A stretch of 64,000 nucleotides of DNA. Source: Bog-1198 sp963727045. GTDB lineage: Bacteria; Pseudomonadota; Gammaproteobacteria; Steroidobacterales; Steroidobacteraceae. Position 1 is the first letter of the stretch, and each line of letters begins with the position of its first letter. The stretch lies in the NCBI GenBank assembly GCA_963727045.1, contig CAVSES010000001.1, positions 558,001 through 622,000 on the forward strand, read 5' to 3'. The position numbers and the translations under genes were made by a program. A model generated the notes under the pieces. That model worked only from the letters and a program-made list of their open reading frames with translations. It did no database searches and was not told where the DNA came from. Shown here one piece after another: positions 1 to 9,400 of the stretch.

Positions 1-618
1 CGCGGCACGAACGATGTTGCCCGGGTCGACCAATCGGATGCCGGTGCGGCCGTCGATCGGCGAGGTGATGCGTGTGTATTCGAGCTGGGTTTGCGCGTTG
101 TCGATGACCGCCTGATCCACCTGAATCTGCGCGGCGAGCTGATCGACCATCGCGCGCTGGGTGTCGACGGTCTGCTTGCTGGCCAAATCCTGCGGCTGCA
201 GGATCGTGTAGCGCTCCAGATCCCGTTTGGCGTTCACCAACTGCGCGGCGTCCTTGGCCTTGGTGGCGAGCGCCTGGGCGTACGCCGCCTGGTTCGGACG
301 AGGATCGATTTGCGCGAGCAGCTCTCCCTTGTGAACGGTCTGACCTTCCGTAAAGGCGATTTTTTGCAGTTCGCCGTCCACGCGCGCGGTCACCGTCACC
401 GTATAGAAGGCCTGAACGGTGCCCAGGCCGGACAGATAGATCGGAACGTCCGCATGGGTCACCGGCGCCGCGTCCACGGCGATCGCGGGCGGCGCATTGC
501 GCGAGGCGGCGTCGGCCGGTGCGTGCACCACGGCGCGCCACGCCAGCAGCAGGAGCGCGGTGAGTGCCGGCGCACCGGCCCAGCCGTACCTGCGGATCTT
601 CCTCGAGAAGTCCTTCAT
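1..618 (-). CDS. RND efflux periplasmic adaptor (MdtA/AcrA-like), 3' part cut off
   Basis: Minus-strand reading from the ATG at 618 stays open to the window edge (206 residues, so C-terminally incomplete). The product starts with a short basic segment and a hydrophobic signal/anchor around residues 13-28. A first lipoyl half follows (VDGELQKIAFTEGQTVHKG, about residues 72-90), then an Ala/Gln-rich coiled-coil hairpin, then the second lipoyl half (YTRITSPIDGRTGIRLVD, near the cut end). This is the membrane-fusion-protein family that bridges an inner-membrane RND pump and an outer-membrane channel. The NodT-type channel gene ends only 5 bp upstream, so the two are probably cotranscribed. The RND pump gene presumably lies beyond the window. 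Substrate unknown. Confidence 0.9.
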   Translation of the reverse strand, partial: MKDFSRKIRRYGWAGAPALTALLLLAWRAVVHAPADAASRNAPPAIAVDAAPVTHADVPIYLSGLGTVQAFYTVTVTARVDGELQKIAFTEGQTVHKGELLAQIDPRPNQAAYAQALATKAKDAAQLVNAKRDLERYTILQPQDLASKQTVDTQRAMVDQLAAQIQVDQAVIDNAQTQLEYTRITSPIDGRTGIRLVDPGNIVRAA

Positions 619-623
619 CGGTG

Positions 624-2036
624 TCACCCCTGATGCCAGCCGCCGCCGAGCGCCGTGAAAAGATTCACCAGCGCCTGCAGATGCAGATAATTCACCTGCA
701 CCAACTGATCCTGCGCGCTGAACAGCGCATTTTCAGTGTTGAGCACGGTCAAGATGTTCACGGTGCCGGCGGACATCTGCCTGCTTGCAAAATCGAACGC
801 GCGCCGGGCGGTCGTTACCGCATCCTCTTGCCGCTTCTGCTGCTCGGCGGTTTGTCGAGCGGAGACCAGGGCGCCCTCGACGTTGCCGAGCGCCGTCAGC
901 ACCGTCTTGTGATAGGTCGTCAGCAGTTCAGCATAGCGGGCGTGGCTGTAAGCGACCTGGCCCCGGAGTGCGCCGCCATGGAAGATCGGCTGAACGAGCC
1001 CCGCGCCGATCGCGTACACGCGGTGCGGCGGGCTCACCAGCGAGGTCAGAGTCGAACTCGCATAGCCGCCGCTCGCCGTCAGCTGGATGTCGGGAAACAA
1101 GGCCGCGCGCGCGACGGCGATATCCGCATTGGCGGCGATCAATTGTTGCTCGGCCTCGGCCACGTCCGGGCGGCGCGTCAGGAGCTGCGACGGCAGACCC
1201 TCGACGATGGCCGGGTGCGACAGATTCGTGAGGCTTCCCATGTCGACGTCGACGGACTCCGGCGTCTTGCCGATCAGCACCGCCAGCGAGTACACCGTCT
1301 GGCGCAATTGTTGTATCAACGGGGGGAGGGCGGCGTTCAACAGGGCCACCGTTGTTTCCTGCTGCGCGACGTCGAGTCCGGTGGCGGTGCCGGCCGCTTG
1401 TTCCAGCCGGAACCCATCGAGGATCTTCTGTCCGTTCTCGAGGTTCTGCTGTGCCACCTGGATGCGATCGCGAAGCTCGAGTGCCTGAAAATAGGCGGTT
1501 GCGACACTGCTGATCACGGTGAGCGCGACGGTCTGCTGGTCGTAGCGGCTGGCCACGGCGGCCGCGCGCGCAGCGTCGCGCAGCGCGCGATTCTTGCCCC
1601 AGAAATCGAGTTCATAGCTCGCGCTGAGTTCCGGGCTGAAGGTATTGAACACCCGGGAGCCGAGACCCGTGACCTGCGTGCGCTCGCGGGAGGCCGCGGC
1701 TCCGGCGTCGAGCGTCGGCAGCAGCGCGGCGCCGGCGATTCGTGCCTGGGCATCGGCTTCCTGGACGCGCGCGATGGCGCCGGCAAGATCATCGTTGGCG
1801 CGCCGGGCCTCCGAGATCAGCTCGTCCAACTTGGCTGAGCCGAAGCCGTGCCACCATTCGGCTGCGGGCCATACCGGGGGGGCGGCGTTTGCCCCCGCAG
1901 CGCTTTCCGCCGCTGTTTCGTTCCATTTCGCCGGCAAGGCGATGTCCGGCCGCTCATAGACCGGACCTACGCTGCAGCCGCCCAGCACCGTGCCGACATA
2001 AACGATCAGCACGCACCCCAAGGCTTGCCATTTCAT
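624..2036 (-). CDS. NodT-family outer-membrane efflux lipoprotein
   Basis: 470 residues. The N-terminus is a lipoprotein signal peptide ending in the lipobox LGGC (Cys about 21), followed by the family start SVGPVYERPDIALPAKW. The rest has the two repeated halves of TolC-like factors, with long Ala/Gln-rich helices. Recognisable are the segments around SYELDFWGKNRALRDAAR (first half) and LLTRRPDVAEAEQQLIAAN (second half). It forms the outer-membrane exit duct of a tripartite pump. The adaptor gene begins 5 bp downstream on the same strand, so this gene is first in the visible operon. The pump substrate cannot be told from the sequence. Confidence 0.93.
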   Translation of the reverse strand: MKWQALGCVLIVYVGTVLGGCSVGPVYERPDIALPAKWNETAAESAAGANAAPPVWPAAEWWHGFGSAKLDELISEARRANDDLAGAIARVQEADAQARIAGAALLPTLDAGAAASRERTQVTGLGSRVFNTFSPELSASYELDFWGKNRALRDAARAAAVASRYDQQTVALTVISSVATAYFQALELRDRIQVAQQNLENGQKILDGFRLEQAAGTATGLDVAQQETTVALLNAALPPLIQQLRQTVYSLAVLIGKTPESVDVDMGSLTNLSHPAIVEGLPSQLLTRRPDVAEAEQQLIAANADIAVARAALFPDIQLTASGGYASSTLTSLVSPPHRVYAIGAGLVQPIFHGGALRGQVAYSHARYAELLTTYHKTVLTALGNVEGALVSARQTAEQQKRQEDAVTTARRAFDFASRQMSAGTVNILTVLNTENALFSAQDQLVQVNYLHLQALVNLFTALGGGWHQG

Positions 2037-2236
2037 CCCCGCACCCTGGGCTTGCCGCCATTAAACGCCTGTGGTCGGAATATTAAGATCCGTTAATGGC
2101 GCATGGTCCGGAGCAATTAATGCGCGCGTAGGAGGCCGCCTTCGATCACTGTCGGAATCCGCCTATGCCGCCGGCCCGCTGCAAGCCCGAAGCTTGACGC
2201 GCGAACCCCACTTGAAAGGTCGGAACGGAGAAGTCT

Positions 2237-2425
2237 ATGAGCACACTCGGGCGAATCCTCAGATGCGGCGCGGTTGCCGGAATCATTTTCGTGTCATCCG
2301 GCTGCGTCGTCGGGCCCGATCGCGGCTATGAGCGAGACCGGGATGCGCGAGACCATCGGGATCACGACGACCGTCACTGCGACGATCATGGCCGTGGCGA
2401 TGACTGCCGCGACAAAAATCACTAG
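2237..2425 (+). CDS. Small His/Asp-rich lipoprotein, hypothetical
   Basis: 62 residues. The ATG at 2237 is preceded by GGAGAAG at good spacing. The first 23 residues are a lipoprotein signal (hydrophobic AVAGIIFV, lipobox SSGC, Cys23), then VVGPDRGY and a tail made almost only of Asp, Arg and His with two further Cys. The mature protein would be about 40 residues anchored to the envelope. The tail could bind metal ions or simply be a charged spacer; that is inference. The gene stands alone between the divergent NodT operon and the minus-strand TetR gene. Family not recognised beyond 'small lipoprotein'. Confidence 0.7.
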   Translation: MSTLGRILRCGAVAGIIFVSSGCVVGPDRGYERDRDARDHRDHDDRHCDDHGRGDDCRDKNH

Positions 2426-2459
2426 GAGTCAGGCTGTGGGGTGAACCGCGGCAGCATCG

Positions 2460-3107
2460 CTACCGAGTTTCCCGCGGCAGGTGCGCATCGATGAGCGCCC
2501 CGACGGCAGACAGGGCTGCGGAAATCGGTCCGCTGCCGAGGGGAAAGTTCAGGCGGGTGAAGTATCCACCGTCCATGAGCAGCATCAAGGCATCGCCAAG
2601 AGTCTCCGCGTCCCGCGCCCCGACGGCGCGCGCCATGGCCTGCAGCCGCAGGCGCACCCTTTCCTTGTAGGTGCGCACGAGCGTGCTCAATTCGTCCTGG
2701 TCGTCGGAGAGTTCCGCGGCTGCGTTGCCGAGCGCGCAGCCGCGGCAACCGTGGGACTTCGCGATTTCCAATTGCGCCTCGAACAAAGCCTCGATCTGGC
2801 GCCTTGCATCGTTGGGATGGCGCGCTACGGCAGCATCCCACCAGGCCCAGTACTCTCGTTCCTGCTCGCGCAGATATTCGGCCACCAGAGCCTCCTTGGA
2901 AGCGAAGCTGCGGTAGAAGCTCATCTTGTTGGAGCCTGCGCCTGCGGCAATCGCATCCACGCCCACGCCGTGGATGCCGTGGCGATAAAAGAGCTCGCAG
3001 GCGGCCTCGAAGATGCGGTCGCGTACACGCGCCTTCGCAGCTGGAATCGAGGCGCACGGCGGCGATTCCCCGACGCCGCTCCGCATGTCTGATTTGTCGC
3101 CTCTCAT
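2460..3107 (-). CDS. TetR/AcrR-family transcriptional regulator
   Basis: 215 residues from the ATG at 3107; a TTG six codons upstream (3125) is also in frame but less likely. The N-terminal helix-turn-helix covers roughly residues 25-70 (RDRIFEAACELFYRHGIHG, then VDAIAAGAGSNKMSFYRSFA), the classic TetR fold. The C-terminal ligand domain carries the motif SHGCRGCALGNAAAEL seen in a TetR subgroup with a Cys-containing 'GC' turn. It probably represses itself or a neighbour, since an imperfect palindrome lies just upstream (3158-3173). The thioredoxin gene is next upstream on the same strand. The ligand is unknown. Confidence 0.9.
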   Translation of the reverse strand: MRGDKSDMRSGVGESPPCASIPAAKARVRDRIFEAACELFYRHGIHGVGVDAIAAGAGSNKMSFYRSFASKEALVAEYLREQEREYWAWWDAAVARHPNDARRQIEALFEAQLEIAKSHGCRGCALGNAAAELSDDQDELSTLVRTYKERVRLRLQAMARAVGARDAETLGDALMLLMDGGYFTRLNFPLGSGPISAALSAVGALIDAHLPRETR

Positions 3108-3157
3108 GTCCAACCTGCTTCGCAAAAACTCTCTTTCGGATCAGCTGCTTAGATCGT

Positions 3158-3173
3158 GTTACTAAGTAATAAC
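3158..3173. promoter_or_regulatory. Imperfect palindrome upstream of tetR, candidate operator
   Basis: GTTACTAAGTAATAAC, a 16-bp AT-rich inverted repeat with 12 of 16 positions symmetric. It sits about 50 bp upstream of the regulator's ATG in otherwise GC-rich DNA. Position and size fit an autoregulatory TetR site; no binding data can be inferred. Confidence 0.4.
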
Positions 3174-3220
3174 TATAGATAGGGGCGCTGCCGGGAGGTT
3201 TCAAGTCACCCGCAGGCGCT

Positions 3221-3703
3221 TCAAAGGGACCGGGGCTTCCAATGGTCGAGAAAGTCGGTGACGGCCGAGGATTGCATGCCCCGCATGCCCTCGAATTCGC
3301 CGCCCTTCTGGCTGTAGAGAAGTTCGCCGTGCTCGCCCAGGACAGCGAGGGCTGGCACCCCCTTGCGCAGCGGTATCTGGTACCGCTCGGCTATGTCGAG
3401 ATTCTCGGTCATGCGCCCGATGTTGACGTGAACCAGGAGGTAGTTGGCGTCAAGGATGGACGCATTGGCGGTATCGTGAAAGTACCGATCGAGAACATGG
3501 CAGTCGGTGCACCAGTTGCCGCCGAAATCCAGAAGGACGCGCTTATGGGTCGCGGCGGACGCGGCGAGTGCGGCCTCGAGATCGCCCTTGGCCTGTGAGG
3601 GAGCCGGGTAGATGTCGCGTTCGGCGGTCTGTGCGGGCGACACCGCCAATGCGGTCAACACGGCCAGGATTGCGATCGTCCAGTGTGTTCGAATGAAGGC
3701 CAT
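3221..3703 (-). CDS. Periplasmic thioredoxin-family protein
   Basis: 160 residues. A signal peptide (hydrophobic IAILAVLTALAVSPA, cleavage after about residue 26) shows export. The thioredoxin core includes the redox motif WCTDC (about residues 64-68) in DFGGNWCTDCHVLDRYF and the conserved cis-Pro region KGVPALAVLG. It is likely a periplasmic disulphide oxidoreductase or thiol-protecting protein of the DsbD-gamma/thioredoxin_7 type. It lies on the same strand as the TetR gene, 113 bp from that start, and next to a CBS-domain gene. The partner is not identifiable. Confidence 0.9.
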   Translation of the reverse strand: MAFIRTHWTIAILAVLTALAVSPAQTAERDIYPAPSQAKGDLEAALAASAATHKRVLLDFGGNWCTDCHVLDRYFHDTANASILDANYLLVHVNIGRMTENLDIAERYQIPLRKGVPALAVLGEHGELLYSQKGGEFEGMRGMQSSAVTDFLDHWKPRSL

Positions 3704-3732
3704 GAGAAGCCAACCCTTTGTGCGGCGTCATT

Positions 3733-4140
3733 TCAACCGGCGGAGAGGGATTTTATCAGATCGCGCCAGCTGACGATCCCGACCGGTTTGAACATATCGT
3801 CGACTATGGGAATGCACGAAATGCGATGCGCCAAGAGCACGTTGACCGCCTCCGCGGTGGTCGATGCCGGACGCAACGTAATCGGGTGGCGGGTCATGAT
3901 CTGATGCACCCGCTTGTTGAGGGTGGCCAGATCCCGGGTGGTCTCCGCGGCGCTTCCCACATAAGGACTCAGCGCTCTCAGCAGATCCCGATCGGAGACG
4001 ATGCCGCAGAGCTTCTTGTTCTCGTCCACCACCAGGAGGTGATGAAAATTCTGGGTGTCAAAGATCTCCTTGACCGCTTCCAGCCGGTCGTCCATTTCGA
4101 CGGTGACGATTCGCGCCGTCATGATATCGCCCATCGCCAT
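3733..4140 (-). CDS. CBS-domain protein (tandem CBS pair)
   Basis: 135 residues, two CBS motifs and nothing else. CBS1 spans about residues 5-60 (MTARIVTVEMDDRLEAV ... VSDRDLLRAL) and CBS2 about 78-133 (IMTRHPITLRPASTTAEAV ... GIVSWRDLIKSL). Stand-alone CBS pairs bind adenine nucleotides and regulate partners. No partner is fused here, and the 29-bp gap to the thioredoxin gene suggests cotranscription. Cytoplasmic; specific ligand unknown. Confidence 0.88.
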   Translation of the reverse strand: MAMGDIMTARIVTVEMDDRLEAVKEIFDTQNFHHLLVVDENKKLCGIVSDRDLLRALSPYVGSAAETTRDLATLNKRVHQIMTRHPITLRPASTTAEAVNVLLAHRISCIPIVDDMFKPVGIVSWRDLIKSLSAG

Positions 4141-4232
4141 CAGCCTGCCCTCAATCCGACTTCAGGCTCCGATCATAGCCTCAAGTAGATGAGCGCACAT
4201 GTCGTCGAGTCGTCGGCGGTCGATGGGTTGGG

Positions 4233-4475
4233 TCAGGGGCTCGATGTACCCATCGGAGGCGAATCGTCATCGTCGACGTCCAGACCATCCTTGTACAACG
4301 TGTCCTTTTCCCCGTCGACGCGCACGACCCGATCAGGATTGCGCTTCTTTTCGTAAGCCGCATGGTCCGCCGCGCGTCTCTGTTCCGACCCGTCCAGGGT
4401 GTCGCCCCGTAGCGTGTCCTCGCCGGATCTACCTGCAGCGTCCCGGCGGTCATCATCAGCGTTTGGGTTGCCCAT
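4233..4475 (-). CDS. Acidic 80-residue hypothetical protein
   Basis: From the ATG at 4475, preceded by GGAG six bases away (aacGGAGtttcac), the frame encodes 80 residues. They are very hydrophilic and acidic: NADDDRRDAAGRSGEDTL at the start and DGLDVDDDDSPPMG at the end. There is no signal peptide, membrane segment or cysteine, so it is probably disordered. The frame extends further upstream but the ribosome site fixes this start. The central YEKKRNPDRVVRVDGEKDTL is the only ordered-looking part. No family recognised; it is included because start signal and composition look genuine. Confidence 0.55.
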   Translation of the reverse strand: MGNPNADDDRRDAAGRSGEDTLRGDTLDGSEQRRAADHAAYEKKRNPDRVVRVDGEKDTLYKDGLDVDDDDSPPMGTSSP

Positions 4476-4611
4476 GTGAAACTCCGTTGGTTCGGGAGAC
4501 CCGGAGCCTATGCTGCTCCTGCCGACGCAGATGTCCGGGTGCCGGGGCCATGCTGTGTAGTCTTTGGCCGACAATTTTGGGACCGCCCATCGGTGTATCC
4601 TTCGCTTACGA

Positions 4612-6486
4612 ATGATCCACACACGAGTCGCGACCCTGTTGGCTGTCCTGGTGCTGGCATCACTCGCGCACGCAGCCGATCCGCAGCCGTACCGGGTCGA
4701 GTTCACGCCGGTCGGCGACGGTGACATCGACGAAACGCTCAAGGCGACGTCCGACTTGCAGTCACTTCGAAAAACGGCGCCCGTGAGCCCGTTCGGGCTG
4801 ATCGCGCGCGCGCGCAGCGACGTCGATCGCCTCAAAACGGCGCTCGAAAGCTTCGGGTACTACGAGAGCGCGGTGACCATCAAGATAAACGACATGGCGG
4901 TCACCAATCCCGGTCTAGCCGACGCCTTAAACGCGCTGCCGAAGGACAAGGATGCGCAGGTTGCCATCGCCTTCACCCTGGGTCCTCTTTATCATCTGGG
5001 CAGCATCGACATCGACGGCGACCTGCCCGAGGCGGTGCGCGGCACGCTCGGCCTCACCGCCGGACAGCCCGCCGTCGCGGAAGCGGTGCTCGCAGGCGGG
5101 ACGCGCATGCAGAATGCGCTCCAGGAGCAGGGCTACGCCTTCGCCGCCGTGGATGCGCCGGTTGCCTACGAGGCGGCGGACGCGCCGGTGCTCAATCTTC
5201 GTTTTCACGTGGTCACGGGTCCCAAGGCGAACATCGGCGAAATCCGGATCGTGGGCTTGCAGCGGATGCACGAGGGCTTGTTGCGCGCACGGCTGCAGCT
5301 GCACACCGGCGATGCCTTCCGGCCCTCCGCGATCGAAAGGGCGCGCCGTGACCTGTTGGCGCTCGCGGTGTTCAATCAGGTCAGCCTCGAGGTTGGAAGC
5401 GCGGTCGACGCCACCGGCGGAGTGCCCATCACCTTCAAGGTGCGCGAGCGCCCGCGCCACGGAGTGGGCGTGAGCGCCGCGTATTCCAGCGATCTCGGCG
5501 GCAGCGGCACCGTTACATGGACTGACCGCAACGTGTTCGGCAACGCCGAGCGGCTGACCGTCAAGGCGTCTGTGATCGACCTCGGCGGAAGCGGTTCGAC
5601 GGGCACGGGCTATGACACGGGCGTCACCTACGTCATGCAGGATTTCGGCCGCCGCGACCAGTCGCTGCAATTCACCGTCGGCGCCCTCAAGCAGCAGCTG
5701 CAGGCCTATGATCAAACAGCGCGCACCACCGGCGTGACATTGATCCGCAAGATCTCGAGCTCCTGGAGCGCCAGCGTCGGCGGCGCGACGACGGATGAGC
5801 AGGTGTTTCAAAATCTCACGAATTACAATTACACGCTGTTCGCGCTGCCGTTGAACGTGAGCTTCGACTCGACGAATCTTGCCTCGCCGCTGGACGATCC
5901 CCGCCGCGGGATTCGCACGACGCTGACCTTGACCCCCACGCTTGCGCTCGGTCATCCCAATGCCCGGTTCATCATCACCAAGATCGGAATTGCCGGGTTT
6001 TTCGATTTGAATCACCTGCTGCCGACCGATCCCGGGCGCACCGTGCTCGCCGCCCGCGCGCTGGCGGGCGTCGCCGAGGGCGCCGGGGAAACCAGTTTGC
6101 CGCCCGATCAGCGCTTCTACGCCGGCGGCAGCGGCACGGTTCGCGGCTATGCCTACCAGTCGGTCGGTCCAAAGTTCCCGTCCGGCCCTGATCAAGGTTT
6201 GCCGATCGGCGGCACCGCGATCGAGGCCGGCACCCTGGAACTGCGCCAGCGCTTCGGGCGCAATTTCGGCGCGGCCGTGTTCGCGGATGCCGGGCAGGTC
6301 AGTGCCAGCCTCAAGGCCGTACCGGCCGAATTTCGCGTCGGCGTCGGAGCGGGGGTGCGGTATTACACGCCCATCGGACCCATCCGGCTGGACGTCGCCG
6401 TGCCGACCAAGAGCACGGCGGACGACCGGCGGATTCCGGGTTACGCGTCCTTCCAGATCTACATCGGGCTGGGGCAGGCATTCTGA
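4612..6486 (+). CDS. tamA: TamA, autotransporter/translocation assembly Omp85 protein
   Basis: 624 residues from the ATG at 4612, which begins a good signal peptide (RVATLLAVLVLASLAHA). An in-frame upstream codon at 4564 would put 16 polar residues ahead of it and is rejected. POTRA domains fill about residues 25-250. The C-terminal 16-strand barrel carries the L6 loop motif AGGSGTVRGY near residue 510 and ends in Phe. TamA in the outer membrane works with inner-membrane-anchored TamB in outer-membrane protein and lipid transport. The tamB start overlaps the stop (TGATG), so the pair is translationally coupled. Confidence 0.95.
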   Translation: MIHTRVATLLAVLVLASLAHAADPQPYRVEFTPVGDGDIDETLKATSDLQSLRKTAPVSPFGLIARARSDVDRLKTALESFGYYESAVTIKINDMAVTNPGLADALNALPKDKDAQVAIAFTLGPLYHLGSIDIDGDLPEAVRGTLGLTAGQPAVAEAVLAGGTRMQNALQEQGYAFAAVDAPVAYEAADAPVLNLRFHVVTGPKANIGEIRIVGLQRMHEGLLRARLQLHTGDAFRPSAIERARRDLLALAVFNQVSLEVGSAVDATGGVPITFKVRERPRHGVGVSAAYSSDLGGSGTVTWTDRNVFGNAERLTVKASVIDLGGSGSTGTGYDTGVTYVMQDFGRRDQSLQFTVGALKQQLQAYDQTARTTGVTLIRKISSSWSASVGGATTDEQVFQNLTNYNYTLFALPLNVSFDSTNLASPLDDPRRGIRTTLTLTPTLALGHPNARFIITKIGIAGFFDLNHLLPTDPGRTVLAARALAGVAEGAGETSLPPDQRFYAGGSGTVRGYAYQSVGPKFPSGPDQGLPIGGTAIEAGTLELRQRFGRNFGAAVFADAGQVSASLKAVPAEFRVGVGAGVRYYTPIGPIRLDVAVPTKSTADDRRIPGYASFQIYIGLGQAF

Positions 6487-9400
6487 TGCGGCGGGTGCTG
6501 AAAGTTTCCGCCTGGGCGCTCGCCTCCGTGGTGCTGCTGATCGTGCTGCTGAGCGGCGCCGTGTTCATCGCCGGCAACACCGGTGCGGGCCGCGCGATGA
6601 TCGAAAGGTTGACGGCGCGCCTCACGTCCGGCCACGTCTCCTTGACGGGACTGCACGGTTCATTTCCCCGGCGACTGCTCCTGGACCGTCTCGAGCTCAG
6701 CGACGATCGCGGTGTGTGGCTCTCGGCCGAGAACGTGTCCCTCGACTGGTCGCCGGCTGCTCTGCTCACGCGCCGCTTGCAGATCGACACGCTGCACGCG
6801 GCCGTGGTCGACATGGAGCGCCTGCCGCACTCCTCGTCCAGCGCCAACAGCGCCCCGGTGTCGATCCCGCACATCGACGCGGCCGCGGTGTCGATCGACG
6901 CGCTCAAGATCGGGGCGCAGCTCGCAGGGGCGCCTGCGACGCTGGTTGCGCGCGGCAGTGCGCATTTGCGCTCCCTCCAGGACATGGTCATCGAGGCCGC
7001 GGCACATCGCTCCGACGGTGATGGAGACTATGACTTGCAGCTGCGTTTCGATCCGCAGCGCATGGACGCCACCCTGAATCTGCATGAGCCGGCGGGAGGA
7101 CCCCTGGAGAATCTATTGCAGCTGCCCGGATTGGGTGCTTTGGCGGCCACGGCGAGCTTGAACGGACCTCGTGCATCGGAACGCCTCGATCTTCACATCG
7201 AAGCGGGCGCCTTTCATGGGACTGCGCAGGGGACCCTGAACCTCGGAGATCTGTCGGCGGATCTCGATTTTGCCATTGCTTCGCCGGCTCTGGCTCCGCG
7301 GCCCGACCTTGCCTGGGAGCGGGCGAGCGTGCACGGCCGCTGGCACGGCACGGTCAAGGCACCGCGCGCGGTTGGGCACATCGAGGTGGATCGGCTGCGG
7401 CTGCCGGGCGGCACTCAACTTGCTGCGTTCAACGGCGATCTCAATGCCGACGCCGGAAAGGCCGCGCTGCATGCGGTCATCAGCGGGCTCAAGATTCCCG
7501 GACCGCAGCCCAAGCTGCTGGAGGATTCGCCGGTGACTTTGGACGCGTCGATGCGGCTCGATGCGGCAACGCGGCCGCTCGATGTGTCGGCGTCGCATCG
7601 GTTGTTCGCCCTGCAATCGTCCGTCGAGACCGCTTCGCCCGGCAAGCGCAGCGCGACGCTGGAATTGCGCCTGCCGAACTTGGGGGAGCTCGCGGCGCTT
7701 GCCGGGCAAGAGGTGCGCGGTACCGCGCTGGTCAAGGCCCGCTTGCGCGAAGACGGAACGGCGGTGCGGTTGACTCTCGAGGCAGGCGCGGCTCTGCGGG
7801 CCGGGACGGAGGTCTGGTCCGGCGCGGTGGGCGAGAGTCCGACGCTGCAACTGGCGGGCGCACTGACGGGCAGCGCCATCACTCTCGAGAGCATGAAATT
7901 CACCGGGCGTGCCGCCTCCTTGAGCGCGAGCGGGGATCTTTCAAGAGCGCCCCCGGGCAACGCGAAACCGGCTCCCCAAAGCCTGCGTGCGCGCTTCGAA
8001 CTCGTCGTCTCGGATCTGAAGGCGGTGTCGCCGGCTCTCGCCGGCACGCTCAAGGGTTCCGGGACCCTGTCCGGCCCGGTGACTGCATTGGCGGGCGATG
8101 CACAATTGACTTCGAGTCTGGCGGTGCGCGGCTCGCCGAGCGGCACGCTGTCAGCCGTTGTGAAAGTGCGCGGTTTGCCGTCCGCGCCCAACGGCAGTTT
8201 CACGGCTCAGGGGATGCTCGATGGGGCCCCGGTTCATCTCGAGCTGGCCATGGAGCGCGCTCAGCCCGGGTCCCTGCGGGCGCTCATCCGCCGCGCGGAG
8301 TGGAAGAGCGCGCACGCGGATGGCGAGCTCACCGTGGCGACGGCCACGGCGCATACGCGCGGACAATTGCGGCTGCAGATGGATGAGCTCGCCGATCTCA
8401 AGGATTTCATCGGCACCGACATCGGCGGGAGCCTCGCGGCAAGCGCGATGCTGCGTCCCGAACGCGGGGCCACGCATGTGCAGCTGCACTTCGATGCCCG
8501 GGACTTGACGGCGGGAGGGTTCAAGGGGAATGCGCAGGTGTCCGCCGATGGGGTGAGCGATGCATTGAGTTTCAAACTGGATGTGCAAATGCCGGAATTG
8601 CATGGCGCCAAGGCGAGTCTGTCCGCCGGAGGCACCTTGAATCTTGATGCGCGCAAGATCGTGCTGGCGAGCGCCGGCGCAAATTACCGCGGCCAGGACG
8701 TGCGTTTGCTGTCCCCCGCGCAAATCGCGCTGACAGACGGGGTATCCGTCGACGCGTTCAAAGTCGGGGCGCAATCGGCCGTCTTTCAGCTCGCCGGGGA
8801 GATCACTCCGGCGCTCGATGTGCGCGCCTCGCTGCGCCAGGTTCAGCCATCGCTCATCAACGCATTCTCGCCGGGACTGCTGGCGTCGGGCACGCTCGAG
8901 GCGCGCGCGCGATTGAAGGGCAGCTTGTCCTCGCCGACCGGACAAGTCCGCCTTACGGCAACCGACATCCGCATGGCGGATGACGCCGCTTTCGGCTTAC
9001 CCTCGCTCGACCTGAAGGCGACCGCGGAATTGTTGGGCGACACCGCAAATGTGGACGCGCGGCTGGTCGCGGGTACGGCCTCGAAGCTCACCCTCACGGG
9101 CCGCGCACCTCTCGCCGCCCAGGGAGCCCTGGATTTGAAAATCAACGGCGGCCTCGACATTGGAATGATCAATCCGCTGTTGGAGGCGCATGGCCAGCAT
9201 GCTGCGGGCGAAATCGACGTCGATGCAACCGTCGCGGGCAGCATCGCCGCGCCGCAGATCGAAGGCACCGTCAACCTGACCAAGGGGAGCCTGCGCGACT
9301 ATGCGCGCGGCGCGGGACTCTCGGACATCACCGCGGTCATCGTCGGCAGTGCGGGAACCTTGCAGATCAAGAGCTTTACGGCGGCGGCCGCGCCGGGAAC

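Noticed and set aside
4927..6195. Long open frame antisense to tamA
   Set aside because: No family motif; mirrors the codon-third-position GC bias of the real gene on the other strand.
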